Positions 16,972-25,553 of a stretch of 64,000 bases of DNA are shown here, in pieces. Positions within the stretch are counted from its first letter, which is position 1; every line of letters starts with the position of its first letter. Position numbers and translations under genes: made by a program. The notes beneath the pieces are model-generated. The model ran no database searches and was not told the DNA's origin. It saw nothing but the letters and a program-made list of their open reading frames with translations. Origin of the DNA: Dehalogenimonas sp. 4OHTPN (GTDB lineage: Bacteria > Chloroflexota > Dehalococcoidia > Dehalococcoidales > Dehalococcoidaceae); assembly GCF_040448695.1 (NCBI RefSeq), contig NZ_CP159307.1:558001-622000 (forward strand), in the 5' to 3' direction.

Positions 16972-17024
16972 TTGACAACGATTATATGCGCCCATAAAAT
17001 GGGTAAACGTGGTAATTTGTGGGA
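16972..17024 (+). promoter_or_regulatory. mraZ promoter with three MraZ boxes
   Basis: TTGACA (16972-16977), a 17-bp spacer and TAAAAT (16995-17000). Three direct repeats follow with an exact 10-bp period: TGGGT (17000), TGGTA (17010) and TGGGA (17020). MraZ is known to bind such TGGG(A) repeats upstream of its own operon, so this is a candidate autoregulatory site. Confidence 0.85.
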
Positions 17025-17046
17025 GATAGGGGGCCCACGGGGCGAC

Positions 17047-17475
17047 ATGTTTTTTGGTGAGTTCCATTATAAGATTGACGAAAAGGGTCGGCTTCCTGTG
17101 CCGCCCCGCTTCCGGCCGCAGCTAAAGGACGGAGTTATCCTATCCCCCGGACCTGACGGCAATCTCAACGCCTACTCCGCCGAGGCGTGGCATCAGTTTA
17201 CGGCGGCGATTTCCACCGCTACCACGAGCCATTCCAAATTACGCAAGCTGAAGCGCACCGTTTTCGGGCAAGCCTTTCCAGCTTTAATGGACAACCAGGG
17301 CCGTTTGGCGCTGCCTGAACCGCTCCGAATCGGCGCCGGCATCGGCTCGGATGCAGTGGTGGTCGGCGTTTCCGACCACCTTGAGATTTGGGACAAAGCG
17401 GCTTGGGACACCGAGAAGGCGGAGGACCTGGCCCAGGCCTGGCAAATTATGGAAAGCCTCGAGAAGCGCGCATGA
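17047..17475 (+). CDS. mraZ: Division/cell-wall cluster transcriptional regulator MraZ
   Basis: DNA-binding protein with two SpoVT/AbrB-like halves, 142 residues. The first half begins [20 protein letters not shown]; the second has [17 protein letters not shown]. The start is set at 17047: family members begin with this M-F-x-G-E, the GGGGC upstream can serve as ribosome site, and the longer form would start inside the promoter. It overlaps rsmH by 4 bp (ATGA). Confidence 0.95.
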   Translation: MFFGEFHYKIDEKGRLPVPPRFRPQLKDGVILSPGPDGNLNAYSAEAWHQFTAAISTATTSHSKLRKLKRTVFGQAFPALMDNQGRLALPEPLRIGAGIGSDAVVVGVSDHLEIWDKAAWDTEKAEDLAQAWQIMESLEKRA

Positions 17476-18533
17476 AGGACATGCTTCATATTCCGGTGAT
17501 GCTGGAGGAAACGCTTCAAGCCCTGGCGGTCGGGCCGGGCGGCCGTTATATTGACGGGACGGTCGGCGCCGGGGGTCACGCCAGCGCTATTCTGGAACTT
17601 TCGGCGCCGGGCGGACAACTTCTGGGGTTCGACGCCGATCCGGCCAGCCTGGCGGTCGCCCGCCAGAACCTGCGGTATTCCGAAGGCTCGTATTTACTGG
17701 TCAACCGCAACTTCGACCAGATGGAAGCGGTGGCCCGCAGCAACGACTTCTACCCGGTTCACGGCGTACTCCTCGATCTGGGATTGGTATCGATGCAGCT
17801 GACCGAAGCCGGGCGCGGCTTTTCTTTCCAGCACGGCCAGCCGCTGGATATGAGATTCTCGCCGGAGCAGAAACTCACCGCCGCCGACATCATCAACACC
17901 TATGCCGAAGCCGACATCGCCGATATCCTGTGGCGCTACGGTGAAGAACGGAAGAGCCGGATTATCGCCCGGCGCATCGTCGAGCATCGGCCTTTCAAGA
18001 CAACCACTGAACTAGCAGCTATGATCTCGCGGGCTGTCGGCCGGCACGAGGACATTCACCCGGCCACCCGCAGTTTCCAGGCACTCAGGATCGCGGTCAA
18101 TGATGAACTGGCAAACCTGGAGCGCGCTTTGAACCAGGCGACCAGGCTGCTTGGCTTTGGTGGGCGCCTGGTGGTTATTTCGTATCACTCCCTTGAGGAT
18201 CGTATCGTCAAGCGCTTCATGCAGCAGGAATCGGCTGAGTGCATCTGCCCGCCGGAACTGCCGGAGTGCCGCTGCGGGCATGCGGCCCGGCTGCGGCTTC
18301 TGAATAGGAAGGTGATTACACCTTCGCCGGAAGAGATACGGGACAACCCGCGAAGCCGCAGCGCCAAGCTGCGGGCGGCGGAACGGATTCTAAGCCGTGA
18401 GGAGGCCGCGCCGCTCGAGACGCATTTTTTTCTGAGTCCAAAACAACCCGTGATAGCCGAAGAGCATAGTGAGGTGGGCAGCCTAACCCCTGAACCCTCA
18501 GGGACCCCCTTGAGAAGGAGGTTGGCGATGTGA
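17472..18533 (+). CDS. rsmH: 16S rRNA (cytosine-1402-N4)-methyltransferase RsmH
   Basis: SAM-dependent methylation of 16S rRNA C1402. 353 residues: N-terminal [13 protein letters not shown], the SAM loop [35 protein letters not shown], a helical insertion, and [19 protein letters not shown]. After the conserved [16 protein letters not shown] there is an extra tail of about 35 residues without a recognised domain. It is coupled to mraZ; ftsA follows after 74 bp. Confidence 0.97.
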   Translation: MKDMLHIPVMLEETLQALAVGPGGRYIDGTVGAGGHASAILELSAPGGQLLGFDADPASLAVARQNLRYSEGSYLLVNRNFDQMEAVARSNDFYPVHGVLLDLGLVSMQLTEAGRGFSFQHGQPLDMRFSPEQKLTAADIINTYAEADIADILWRYGEERKSRIIARRIVEHRPFKTTTELAAMISRAVGRHEDIHPATRSFQALRIAVNDELANLERALNQATRLLGFGGRLVVISYHSLEDRIVKRFMQQESAECICPPELPECRCGHAARLRLLNRKVITPSPEEIRDNPRSRSAKLRAAERILSREEAAPLETHFFLSPKQPVIAEEHSEVGSLTPEPSGTPLRRRLAM

Positions 18534-18607
18534 GAGAGGCGAAACGCCGAGCAACATAATATACCAATCGAATATTAGAAACGCGAATCAGATCAAAGGA
18601 GGAGGAA

Positions 18608-19819
18608 ATGAAACGCAGGGTAATTACGGCGATTGACGTCGGTACAACTAAGATTTGTACCGCCATCGCTGAAATCACCGAGAACGGCTCAACGCAGGTA
18701 ATCGGCGTCGGTATCACCCCGTCGCACGGCTTGCATAAGGGTCTGGTGGTCAATATCAACGATGCCGCGGCATCGATCAAGGAATCAATCAGGAAGGCTG
18801 AACAAGCCGCCAATTACAAGGTCGAAAGCGCCTATGTCGGCGTTACCGGCCGGCACGTCAGCTCGGTCAACAACAAGGGCGTGGTGGCCATCACCCGCAA
18901 CGACCGGTTGGTACGCCCTGATGACCTAAAGCGCGTGCTTTCCAGCGCCCAGTCCATCAAAGTCCCCAATGACCGCAAATTGCTCCACGTTATCCCCCGC
19001 CAGTACGCCGTCGACGGCCAGGTGGGCGTCAGGAATCCGGTGGGCATGCACGGCTTCCGCCTGGACGTGGAAACGCACGTCATCACCGCGGCTGCCGCCT
19101 CAGTCCAGAACCTGGTCAAATGCATCCGCGGACTGGGCATCGAGATCGATGATCTCGTCCTGGAGCCGCTGGCTTCGTCCGAGGCGGTGTTGACCGAGGA
19201 CGAAAAACAGGTCGGCGTCGTTCTAGCCGACATCGGCGGCGGTACAACCGACGTCTGCATCTTCAAAGACGGCGCCATCTGGCACACCGCAATTTTACCG
19301 GTAGCCGGTTACCAGCTCACCCGCGACGTGGCTATCGGCCTTGGCTTGCCGTTTGACGTAGCCGAAGAGATGAAGAAGCGCTACGGTTCCTGCATGCCTG
19401 TCTACGAGAGCCGGATGGAGCAGAGCCCCATCTCCGAAGACGGCCACGGCATCTCTTACCAGGACCTGTGCGACATCCTGCGTGCCCGTATCGAAGAGAT
19501 CACCAGGTTGATCCTGCTCGAACTCCCCCGCTCGGACTACGAAAGTGTCGTACCGGCGGGCATCGTCTTCACCGGCGGTTCGTCCAACATCGCCGGCCTG
19601 GAAACGCTGGGCCGGGATATCTCCCGCCTGCCGGTCAGGGTCGGTATGCCGGGTAATATCTACGGTCTGACCGATGCCCTGAGAGACCCGGCTTATGCCA
19701 CCGGCGTCGGTCTTCTGCTCTGGGGCGCCAAAAACGCGCCGAAAAAACAGAGCTGGGGCGGTTTCGGTTTCTTCAACCGGATGAAAGGCATGCTTTCAAA
19801 ATTCTTCGGCAATAACTAG
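18608..19819 (+). CDS. ftsA: Cell division protein FtsA
   Basis: Actin-like ATPase that tethers FtsZ to the membrane. 403 residues: phosphate-1 ITAIDVGTTKICTAIAEI, the 1C/SHS2 insertion region, phosphate-2 VVLADIGGGTTDVCIFKDG, and the adenosine motif GIVFTGGSSNIAGLETLG. The C-terminus (GGFGFFNRMKGMLSKFFGNN) is a good amphipathic membrane-anchoring helix. A strong AAAGGAGGAGG ribosome site precedes the ATG. It is followed by ftsZ after 42 bp. Confidence 0.96.
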   Translation: MKRRVITAIDVGTTKICTAIAEITENGSTQVIGVGITPSHGLHKGLVVNINDAAASIKESIRKAEQAANYKVESAYVGVTGRHVSSVNNKGVVAITRNDRLVRPDDLKRVLSSAQSIKVPNDRKLLHVIPRQYAVDGQVGVRNPVGMHGFRLDVETHVITAAAASVQNLVKCIRGLGIEIDDLVLEPLASSEAVLTEDEKQVGVVLADIGGGTTDVCIFKDGAIWHTAILPVAGYQLTRDVAIGLGLPFDVAEEMKKRYGSCMPVYESRMEQSPISEDGHGISYQDLCDILRARIEEITRLILLELPRSDYESVVPAGIVFTGGSSNIAGLETLGRDISRLPVRVGMPGNIYGLTDALRDPAYATGVGLLLWGAKNAPKKQSWGGFGFFNRMKGMLSKFFGNN

Positions 19820-19861
19820 AAAATAATTGAAACTGAAAATATAGCGAGGAGAAAAAAGAAT

Positions 19862-20986
19862 ATGGCTAAGACGAGCTACGTTCCCAATCCGGCCAGGATC
19901 AAGGTTTTCGGCTGCGGCGGCGGCGGCTGCAATGCTATTACCCGCATGGTTCGGGAAGAGATCCAGGGCGTTGAATTCATCGCATTGAATACCGACGCCC
20001 AGGCTTTGGCGATCACCGAAGCTCCGGTTCGCGTTCAGTTGGGTGAAAGGGTTACCCGCGGCCTCGGCGCCGGCGGCGACCACACCATGGGTCAAAAGGC
20101 AGCTGAGGAGTCCCGGGATGACATCCGCGAATTGGTTGGCGGTTCCGATATGGTCTTCGTCACCGCCGGCATGGGCGGCGGCACCGGTACTGGTTCTGCC
20201 CCTATAGTCGCTGAAGAGGCCAAGAAGAGCGGCGCCCTGACCATCGCCGTAGTTACCAAACCTTTTGGCTTTGAGGGTTCGCACCGCACCAAGACTGCCA
20301 AAGAGGGCATCCAGAAATTGCTTGGCAAAGTCGATACCCTGATCATCATCCCGAACGATCGACTGCTAGAACTGTGCGATGCCAAAACCGGCGTCGATGC
20401 CGCCTTCAAGATGGCGGATGACGTGCTGCGCCATGGTGTCCAGGCTATTTCCGAGGTTATCACCGTTCCGGGCACCATCAACCTGGACTTCGCCGATGTC
20501 AAAGCGGTGATGAAGGATGCCGGGCCAGCCTGGATGAGCATTGGACGCGGCACCGGCAAGAACCGCGCTATGGATGCCGCCCGTGAGGCTTTGGCCTCCC
20601 CGCTGCTGGATGTCTCGGTAACCGGTTCCCGCGGCGTCCTGTTCAACATTGTCGGCCCCTCCGACCTGTCCCTCTTCGAGGTCAATGAAGCCGCTGAGGT
20701 CATCCGTAAATCAGTTGATCCTGATGCCAATATCATCTTCGGCGTGGGCACCAATAGCAATATGGGCAGTGATGTCCGCATCACCCTTATCGCCACCGGT
20801 TTCCACACCAATACTGAGGACGGCGGTATGGACGACGAACTGACCAACCAGCTGCGCGGCATCAAGAGCGAGGATGAATTAGATGTCCCGTCCTTCCTGC
20901 GCCGCCCGCTGTTTTCCCAGAATCGGGCCCCGGCCCCTGAAACCGTAAGGTCCAATCGGCCGCCGGTTCGCAATTCCTGGCGGTAA
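19862..20986 (+). CDS. ftsZ: Cell division GTPase FtsZ
   Basis: Tubulin-like GTPase that forms the Z-ring; 374 residues. It shows KVFGCGGGGCNAITRM, the GTP signature AGMGGGTGTGSAPIVAE and the T7 synergy loop INLDFADVKAVM. LDVPSFLRR near residue 345 resembles the conserved C-terminal peptide that binds FtsA or SepF, here followed by a short extra tail. GAGGAG lies upstream of the ATG, and a strong terminator follows. Confidence 0.98.
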   Translation: MAKTSYVPNPARIKVFGCGGGGCNAITRMVREEIQGVEFIALNTDAQALAITEAPVRVQLGERVTRGLGAGGDHTMGQKAAEESRDDIRELVGGSDMVFVTAGMGGGTGTGSAPIVAEEAKKSGALTIAVVTKPFGFEGSHRTKTAKEGIQKLLGKVDTLIIIPNDRLLELCDAKTGVDAAFKMADDVLRHGVQAISEVITVPGTINLDFADVKAVMKDAGPAWMSIGRGTGKNRAMDAAREALASPLLDVSVTGSRGVLFNIVGPSDLSLFEVNEAAEVIRKSVDPDANIIFGVGTNSNMGSDVRITLIATGFHTNTEDGGMDDELTNQLRGIKSEDELDVPSFLRRPLFSQNRAPAPETVRSNRPPVRNSWR

Positions 20987-21005
20987 TTTACCGAAGCGAA
21001 GCTTA

Positions 21006-21045
21006 CAGCGGCGTTCTCCTTAAGGAGAACGCCGCTGACTTTTTC
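21006..21045 (+). terminator. Terminator after ftsZ
   Basis: A 14-bp perfect stem, CAGCGGCGTTCTCC (21006-21019) with GGAGAACGCCGCTG (21024-21037), then ACTTTTT. It ends the mraZ-rsmH-ftsA-ftsZ unit. Confidence 0.93.
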
Positions 21046-21083
21046 CCGCCTGGTGATGCATCTTTGATATACTGATACCAGAA

Positions 21084-22493
21084 ATGCCGGAAATCAAGAA
21101 ACAGGACTACTGCAAGGCGCTGCGGCAAGCAATTACCGCAGCTTCTTCCAGCAATTCACTGAAGAATAAACTGACTGCCCTGACTAGAATCACCTCGCGC
21201 TGTTTCGGGGCGGGTAGCGCCGTTGCCCTGCTGGATGCCACCGGCAGCCGTCTGATACATACGGCCCACTCACGGCTGCCGCCTTTTTATATCCAGAAGG
21301 GATTAATTGATGCTAGAAAAAGCTTGAATGAGACTGCTTTAGAAGAGATTGTCCATATCAAGGATGCAAAGTCGGACTCCAGGGTAGAATATCCTGAACC
21401 GGCCGCCAAGGCAGGGATCGTTGCTATTGTTGGCGTACCAGTCTTCACTCTGGGGCGTTGCACCGGCACGCTGAGGGTATACTTCCAGGATACCGCCTCG
21501 TTAACGACCCAGGATATGAGTTTTCTCAAAGCTATTGCCCAGCTGGCCGGGATGACCCTCGCCCACCAACCTGAAGAACGGACTGGCCAAACGAAAGACG
21601 CTTCGGTGGTGACCAAACCCTCTGAACTGGTGAACTTCGCCCATCCCAGCGAAGCTGAGTTTGCACACATCCTTGATTTCTATGGCGTTCCATGGTTTTA
21701 TGAACCGCGTTCTTTCCCAATCGGAAGAGAAATCAAAGGACCTCCGGAGATGTTTACACCGGACTTCTATTTACCGAGTTTTGATCTGTATGTTGAGCTA
21801 ACCACGATGAAGCAGTCGCTGGTAACTCAAAAAAACCGGAAACTGCGGCGGCTCAAGGACCTGTACCCGGAAATTAAAATCAGCCTTCTTTACAAAAATG
21901 ACTACGAACGCTTACTGGCCAAATACGGCATCGGACCGCTGGCTGAAACCCGCGCCCACGGGGTCAGCCGCATCCTGTATTCTGCGCCGGATATCGAAAT
22001 CCGGGTAAAAGAACTTGCCGGGCTTATTTCGGCTGACTACCATGACCGGCGGCCGGTACTGCTGGGCGTTCAGCGGGGATTTCTTTGCTTCATGGCCGAT
22101 CTAATCCGGCAAATAACGGTGCCGATGGACCTGGACTTCATCGCCATCAACTATTACGGCGGCACCAAGGAGGCGGGTGTGCGGGTGACCAAAGATGCCG
22201 ACCTGAATCTGACCGGCCGTCACATCCTGCTGGTCGAAGATATCGTGGATACCGGCATCACCCTGAACTATGTTCTGGAATATCTGAAATCCAAAAAGCC
22301 CCGGAGCCTGGCTGTCTGCGCGCTCCTCGACCGCAGGGCCAGGCGGCTCATGAACATAGAGTTAAATTATGTCGGTTTTGAAGTCCCTGATGAATTTGTC
22401 ATCGGCTACGGTCTCGATTATCACGAGGAATACCGCAACCTGCCGTTTATCGCTGTGCCGAAAATAAGCGGTCCGGAAAAAGCGGGATCATGA
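21084..22493 (+). CDS. GAF / PD-(D/E)XK-like / hypoxanthine phosphoribosyltransferase fusion
   Basis: 469 residues, three parts. About 20-165: GAF-like sensor fold (LTRITSRCFGAGSAVALLDA, then GIVAIVGVPVFTLGRCTGTL). About 185-275: a segment with Glu190/192, Asp227 (TPDFYLPSFDLYVELTTMK), Glu238 and nearby lysines, resembling a PD-(D/E)XK nuclease core; ELT replaces the usual ExK. About 300-460: a type I phosphoribosyltransferase of the HPRT group, with the PRPP loop LLVEDIVDTGITLNYVLEYL (382-401) and FVIGYGLDYHEEYRNLPFI. The PRTase should salvage purine bases; the nuclease-like assignment is inference. The ATG follows an extended -10 (TGATATACT) by 10 nt, so the transcript is nearly leaderless. 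Confidence 0.75.
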   Translation: MPEIKKQDYCKALRQAITAASSSNSLKNKLTALTRITSRCFGAGSAVALLDATGSRLIHTAHSRLPPFYIQKGLIDARKSLNETALEEIVHIKDAKSDSRVEYPEPAAKAGIVAIVGVPVFTLGRCTGTLRVYFQDTASLTTQDMSFLKAIAQLAGMTLAHQPEERTGQTKDASVVTKPSELVNFAHPSEAEFAHILDFYGVPWFYEPRSFPIGREIKGPPEMFTPDFYLPSFDLYVELTTMKQSLVTQKNRKLRRLKDLYPEIKISLLYKNDYERLLAKYGIGPLAETRAHGVSRILYSAPDIEIRVKELAGLISADYHDRRPVLLGVQRGFLCFMADLIRQITVPMDLDFIAINYYGGTKEAGVRVTKDADLNLTGRHILLVEDIVDTGITLNYVLEYLKSKKPRSLAVCALLDRRARRLMNIELNYVGFEVPDEFVIGYGLDYHEEYRNLPFIAVPKISGPEKAGS

Positions 22494-22847
22494 CGGGGAT
22501 TCCGGGGCAAAAAAGGGATCCCAGGTAGCCTTTGCCCCCGGGTCTTAATCAGCCGAACTCCCTGACAGGACCTGCAAAGTTTTCAATAACGCTCCCAGGA
22601 CGGACCTTGGGTTGATTAAGTTTCCCTTTCAGGTATCCCATCAGGTAACCGCTCAGGCGATTTCCCCCATTGCATCGGTTACCTGGGACAGCTACTATGA
22701 TTTCACAGCGATGCAGCCAGTGTCAAAGATATTCAGGAGGAAACAGGCTAAGATAACTCGCATATACTTGCTGTTAAAACCTTGTATCTTCCAAAAATCA
22801 CACTATTTGGACACTGACAAAGGCAAGATAGGGAAATATTCCCCTTT
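22494..22847. other. Non-coding region with strong hairpins
   Basis: No convincing gene; the only open frame uses a TTG start without a domain. CAGGTAACCG (22642-22651) and CGGTTACCTG (22676-22685) form a perfect 10-bp stem around a 24-nt loop. Directly after the phosphoribosyltransferase stop, CCGGGGCAAA and TTTGCCCCCGG can pair imperfectly. The region lies between convergent transcription units. It could hold a small RNA or unusual terminators; I see no known riboswitch. Confidence 0.4.
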
Positions 22848-23156
22848 TTAACGGCGCGATAAAAGGAGCATGGTCAATCCGGCAAAAAGGATTAAAACCG
22901 CCCAGATGAATATCTTGGCGATGCCGATGAAGATGATGTATCCGGCCGCCAGCAGTCCAAGCCCGCCCAGTACCAGCACCAGGCCGATATCCCATAACCG
23001 GGAGCGCGGCGGCGGTTCAGCCGCAGGCTCACCTTCGGCGCCGTCTGCCTCATCTGCAGTGTCATATCCGCGCCCCTCGCCCAGCCAGCGCCAGATATAA
23101 GCCGCCGCTGAGATCACGGCAATAATCAGGATTATCTCGAACGCGCCGATTCTCAT
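22848..23156 (-). CDS. Membrane protein of unknown function, 102 residues
   Basis: Hydrophobic segments at about 4-22, 55-75 and 78-98, separated by a Glu/Asp/Pro-rich stretch (EADGAEGEPAAEPPPRSR). No family recognised. It is the last gene of the minus-strand ABC transporter operon, 45 bp after another small membrane protein, so it may accompany the exporter. Confidence 0.6.
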   Translation of the reverse strand: MRIGAFEIILIIAVISAAAYIWRWLGEGRGYDTADEADGAEGEPAAEPPPRSRLWDIGLVLVLGGLGLLAAGYIIFIGIAKIFIWAVLILFAGLTMLLLSRR

Positions 23157-23201
23157 ACCGCCAGCTTAACGGCAGGAGAGCGGCGGTGTCAATACGGCGG
23201 T

Positions 23202-23438
23202 TTAGAGCAGCAGCCCAAGCCCGATGCCGCCGAAGATAAGGGCTATGATGCCCAGGAAAATGACCGTCCCTTTTTCACCGAAGAGTTTTACAAAAGCCTG
23301 AATCTTGCCGGTGCGCCAGACAGGGGAGGGTTTGAAGGCGGCTATGATCAACGTGAGCACGGCATAAGCCAGCAGACCGATGCCCCACCAGGTCGAAGCG
23401 GCCATTCCATTTAACTCGATTCTCTGATTGTTAGGCAT
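23202..23438 (-). CDS. Small membrane protein in ABC operon
   Basis: 78 residues with two membrane segments (about 17-35 and 56-76) and a basic loop (KPSPVWRTGKIQAFVKLFGE). Its ATG overlaps the end of the upstream ABC permease by 8 bp, indicating translational coupling. No family recognised; possibly an accessory subunit. Confidence 0.65.
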   Translation of the reverse strand: MPNNQRIELNGMAASTWWGIGLLAYAVLTLIIAAFKPSPVWRTGKIQAFVKLFGEKGTVIFLGIIALIFGGIGLGLLL

Positions 23439-24501
23439 TGAGCCGGAGCGCCTGGGTGGACAGCCGCCGCACTACGGAGGCGACCGCCAAGCCTCCCAGA
23501 ACCACGATCGCGCTCAATACGCCGATAAACACGGCCACATCGCCAACTGACGCGCCGTTAACCGCCAGATCGACCACCGGACGGATCACGTAATAGGTCG
23601 GGAAAACATAACCCACCCATGACGGGATTTGCGGGAACATAAAAACGATGGCCGGGCCGAAGAGCAGGATGCCGCCCGCCTTCAAGACGGCGAATAGGCT
23701 GTTCATATCGCCGACCCAGGCGCCGGCAAGAAGGCCGATCTCGGTGGCCATCATCGCTCCCAGGAAAAGAACCAGGACGATGAGAGGTGCCGGGCCGCTG
23801 AATGAACCTGACAGGACCAGGGTCAGTACGCCCATGACGGTCGCCAGGGCGACAGCGATGATCCCTTTGGACAGGAAGATATCGCCCAGTGTCGCCGGAG
23901 TAACATACAGGGCTTCCAGCGTCCGGTGCTGTTTTTCATTGATAAGGGCTGATGACGGTATCATCAGGCCGGAGTAAAAGACGCCCATCAGGACGATGAG
24001 CGGCAGTAACCGGTCGCTCCATGGCAATGAAGCCTCGTCGCCGAGGGCGACGGTGTCAATGGTTACCGGCAATTCCGAACCTGCGGCGGCGCGCACCGCG
24101 TCGGCCAGCGCAATCGGAATGAGCGCCCGGTTCTTGGCCTGGCTTTCGCCCCAGATGAAAGCCTTCAAGCTGACGGTTCCCGTGCCGAGGACAATGTCGA
24201 AATCACCCGGCAGGACAATTCCCATATCGATTGCCCCGTCGGCGGCAGCGGCGCGCAGGGCCAGTTCGCTATTGAACGATTTGTAGATTATGGTGTCCGA
24301 TGATTCGAGGATAGGCACCACCCGGGAGGTGCCCTGGTCGTAAATGCCGAGTTTGGCTTTATCGGTGAAAATGTTGCCGAAGGCAAGGTTGATAAAAAGG
24401 GCAGCCAGGATGGGAAAGACCACCGCGATTACCAGCATGACGTCCTTAGGTCCGTGCAGGACTTCGTTTTTGACCAGTATGCCCACCCGGTTAAATTTCA
24501 C
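23431..24501 (-). CDS. ABC-2 type transporter permease (set 2, second)
   Basis: Membrane subunit of a YhgE/CcmB-type ABC-2 exporter, 356 residues: one N-terminal membrane segment (VMLVIAVVFPILAALFINLA), a large extracytoplasmic domain (about 50-180), then five C-terminal segments from about 185 (LIVLMGVFYSGLMIPSSALI and LEALYVTPATLGDIFLSKGI are typical). The GTG at 24501 is chosen because it overlaps the upstream permease stop (GTGA); a longer frame has no upstream signal. Substrate unknown. Confidence 0.85.
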   Translation of the reverse strand: MKFNRVGILVKNEVLHGPKDVMLVIAVVFPILAALFINLAFGNIFTDKAKLGIYDQGTSRVVPILESSDTIIYKSFNSELALRAAAADGAIDMGIVLPGDFDIVLGTGTVSLKAFIWGESQAKNRALIPIALADAVRAAAGSELPVTIDTVALGDEASLPWSDRLLPLIVLMGVFYSGLMIPSSALINEKQHRTLEALYVTPATLGDIFLSKGIIAVALATVMGVLTLVLSGSFSGPAPLIVLVLFLGAMMATEIGLLAGAWVGDMNSLFAVLKAGGILLFGPAIVFMFPQIPSWVGYVFPTYYVIRPVVDLAVNGASVGDVAVFIGVLSAIVVLGGLAVASVVRRLSTQALRLNA

Positions 24502-25553
24502 TGGAATCGCCTCCTCAACACCGCAAGTCCGGCGCCAAGTAGGACGGCGGTAATCCCGCTCATGACCAGGAGGTTGCCGCTTACGTCCCCCCAACCAGCG
24601 CCGTAGTTGACCACCCGGTTGACCGTGTCGATGAGATAATAGGAGGGGATAGCCTTCGCCCAATCAGCCAGGAGTCCCGGCACGACGGCGCCGAAGCCCG
24701 GCACCGCCAGCAGGATCAGGACCATGATGCCCCAACCGGTGACGGCGTTGGTATCCCGCGCCAGCGAAGCCAGCAGGAAGCCGGCGCCGACCACGAAGAT
24801 GCTGGCGAGTATCAGCGTGGTGAGTATGAGGATTGGCTGATGGCTGAAACCGCCGACCAGGCCCATGAAAATGACCGCCTGCCCCAGAGCCAGACCGACA
24901 CCTAAAATGCCCTTGGCGGCGAAAAGGTCCGAGGTACGCATCGGCGTGACCAGGAGCGCCCGAGCGGTGCCCTGCTCTATCTCCACGGCGATCAAAGCAG
25001 CCAGCGTCATCACCTCGGTAAGCAATATCAATACCGCCAGCATCGGGCGCATGCGGTCCCGCAGCGCTATCTGGGCGCCGAGCAGATCCGGGCCCAGAAT
25101 CTCTTCGGTGGTATCGAATTGCAGTGCCTGGCCGGTCTGGATGTAGGAAAGTTCCTTGATTAACGTGACGATGGCCTCGGCTATCTCCGGGGGAGCTGTG
25201 GCGGAGTAGTAAACGGTGATGTCGGGTTTGCCGCCGGCATTCCAGATATCCATTATGTCGGCTGGAAGTGACACGCCCACCTGGTGGTCCCCGTCAAGAA
25301 CGACTTGTTTGAGTGCCTCCTCTGTTTCGAAGAAATCAATTTCGGCGCCTTGGGCGGTAAGTTGTTCAAAGGCGGGCGGCACGACCGGGGCGTACATTCC
25401 CAGTGACAGTTTTTCATCTACCTTCGAGGGCAAGATCAGATAAATGGCGATATAAAAGATCAGGCCTATAACGGTTATAAGCAGGTAGAAACGGTTGCCG
25501 GTGAACAGGGCGATATCCTTCTTCAATAACGCCTTGATAGTCCGGGGGCTCAT
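24498..25553 (-). CDS. ABC-2 type transporter permease (set 2, first)
   Basis: 351 residues with the same plan as its downstream partner: an N-terminal membrane helix (FYLLITVIGLIFYIAIYLIL), an extracytoplasmic domain (about 45-170), and a five- to six-helix C-terminal domain containing EIEQGTARALLVTPMRTSDL. Start and stop overlap both neighbours by 4 bp (ATGA and GTGA), so ATPase and both permeases are coupled. The two permeases probably form a heterodimer. Confidence 0.87.
   Translation of the reverse strand: MSPRTIKALLKKDIALFTGNRFYLLITVIGLIFYIAIYLILPSKVDEKLSLGMYAPVVPPAFEQLTAQGAEIDFFETEEALKQVVLDGDHQVGVSLPADIMDIWNAGGKPDITVYYSATAPPEIAEAIVTLIKELSYIQTGQALQFDTTEEILGPDLLGAQIALRDRMRPMLAVLILLTEVMTLAALIAVEIEQGTARALLVTPMRTSDLFAAKGILGVGLALGQAVIFMGLVGGFSHQPILILTTLILASIFVVGAGFLLASLARDTNAVTGWGIMVLILLAVPGFGAVVPGLLADWAKAIPSYYLIDTVNRVVNYGAGWGDVSGNLLVMSGITAVLLGAGLAVLRRRFQ

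Noticed and set aside
22612-22851. 79-residue frame with TTG start
   Set aside because: No ribosome site, no domain, and it runs through a strong hairpin.
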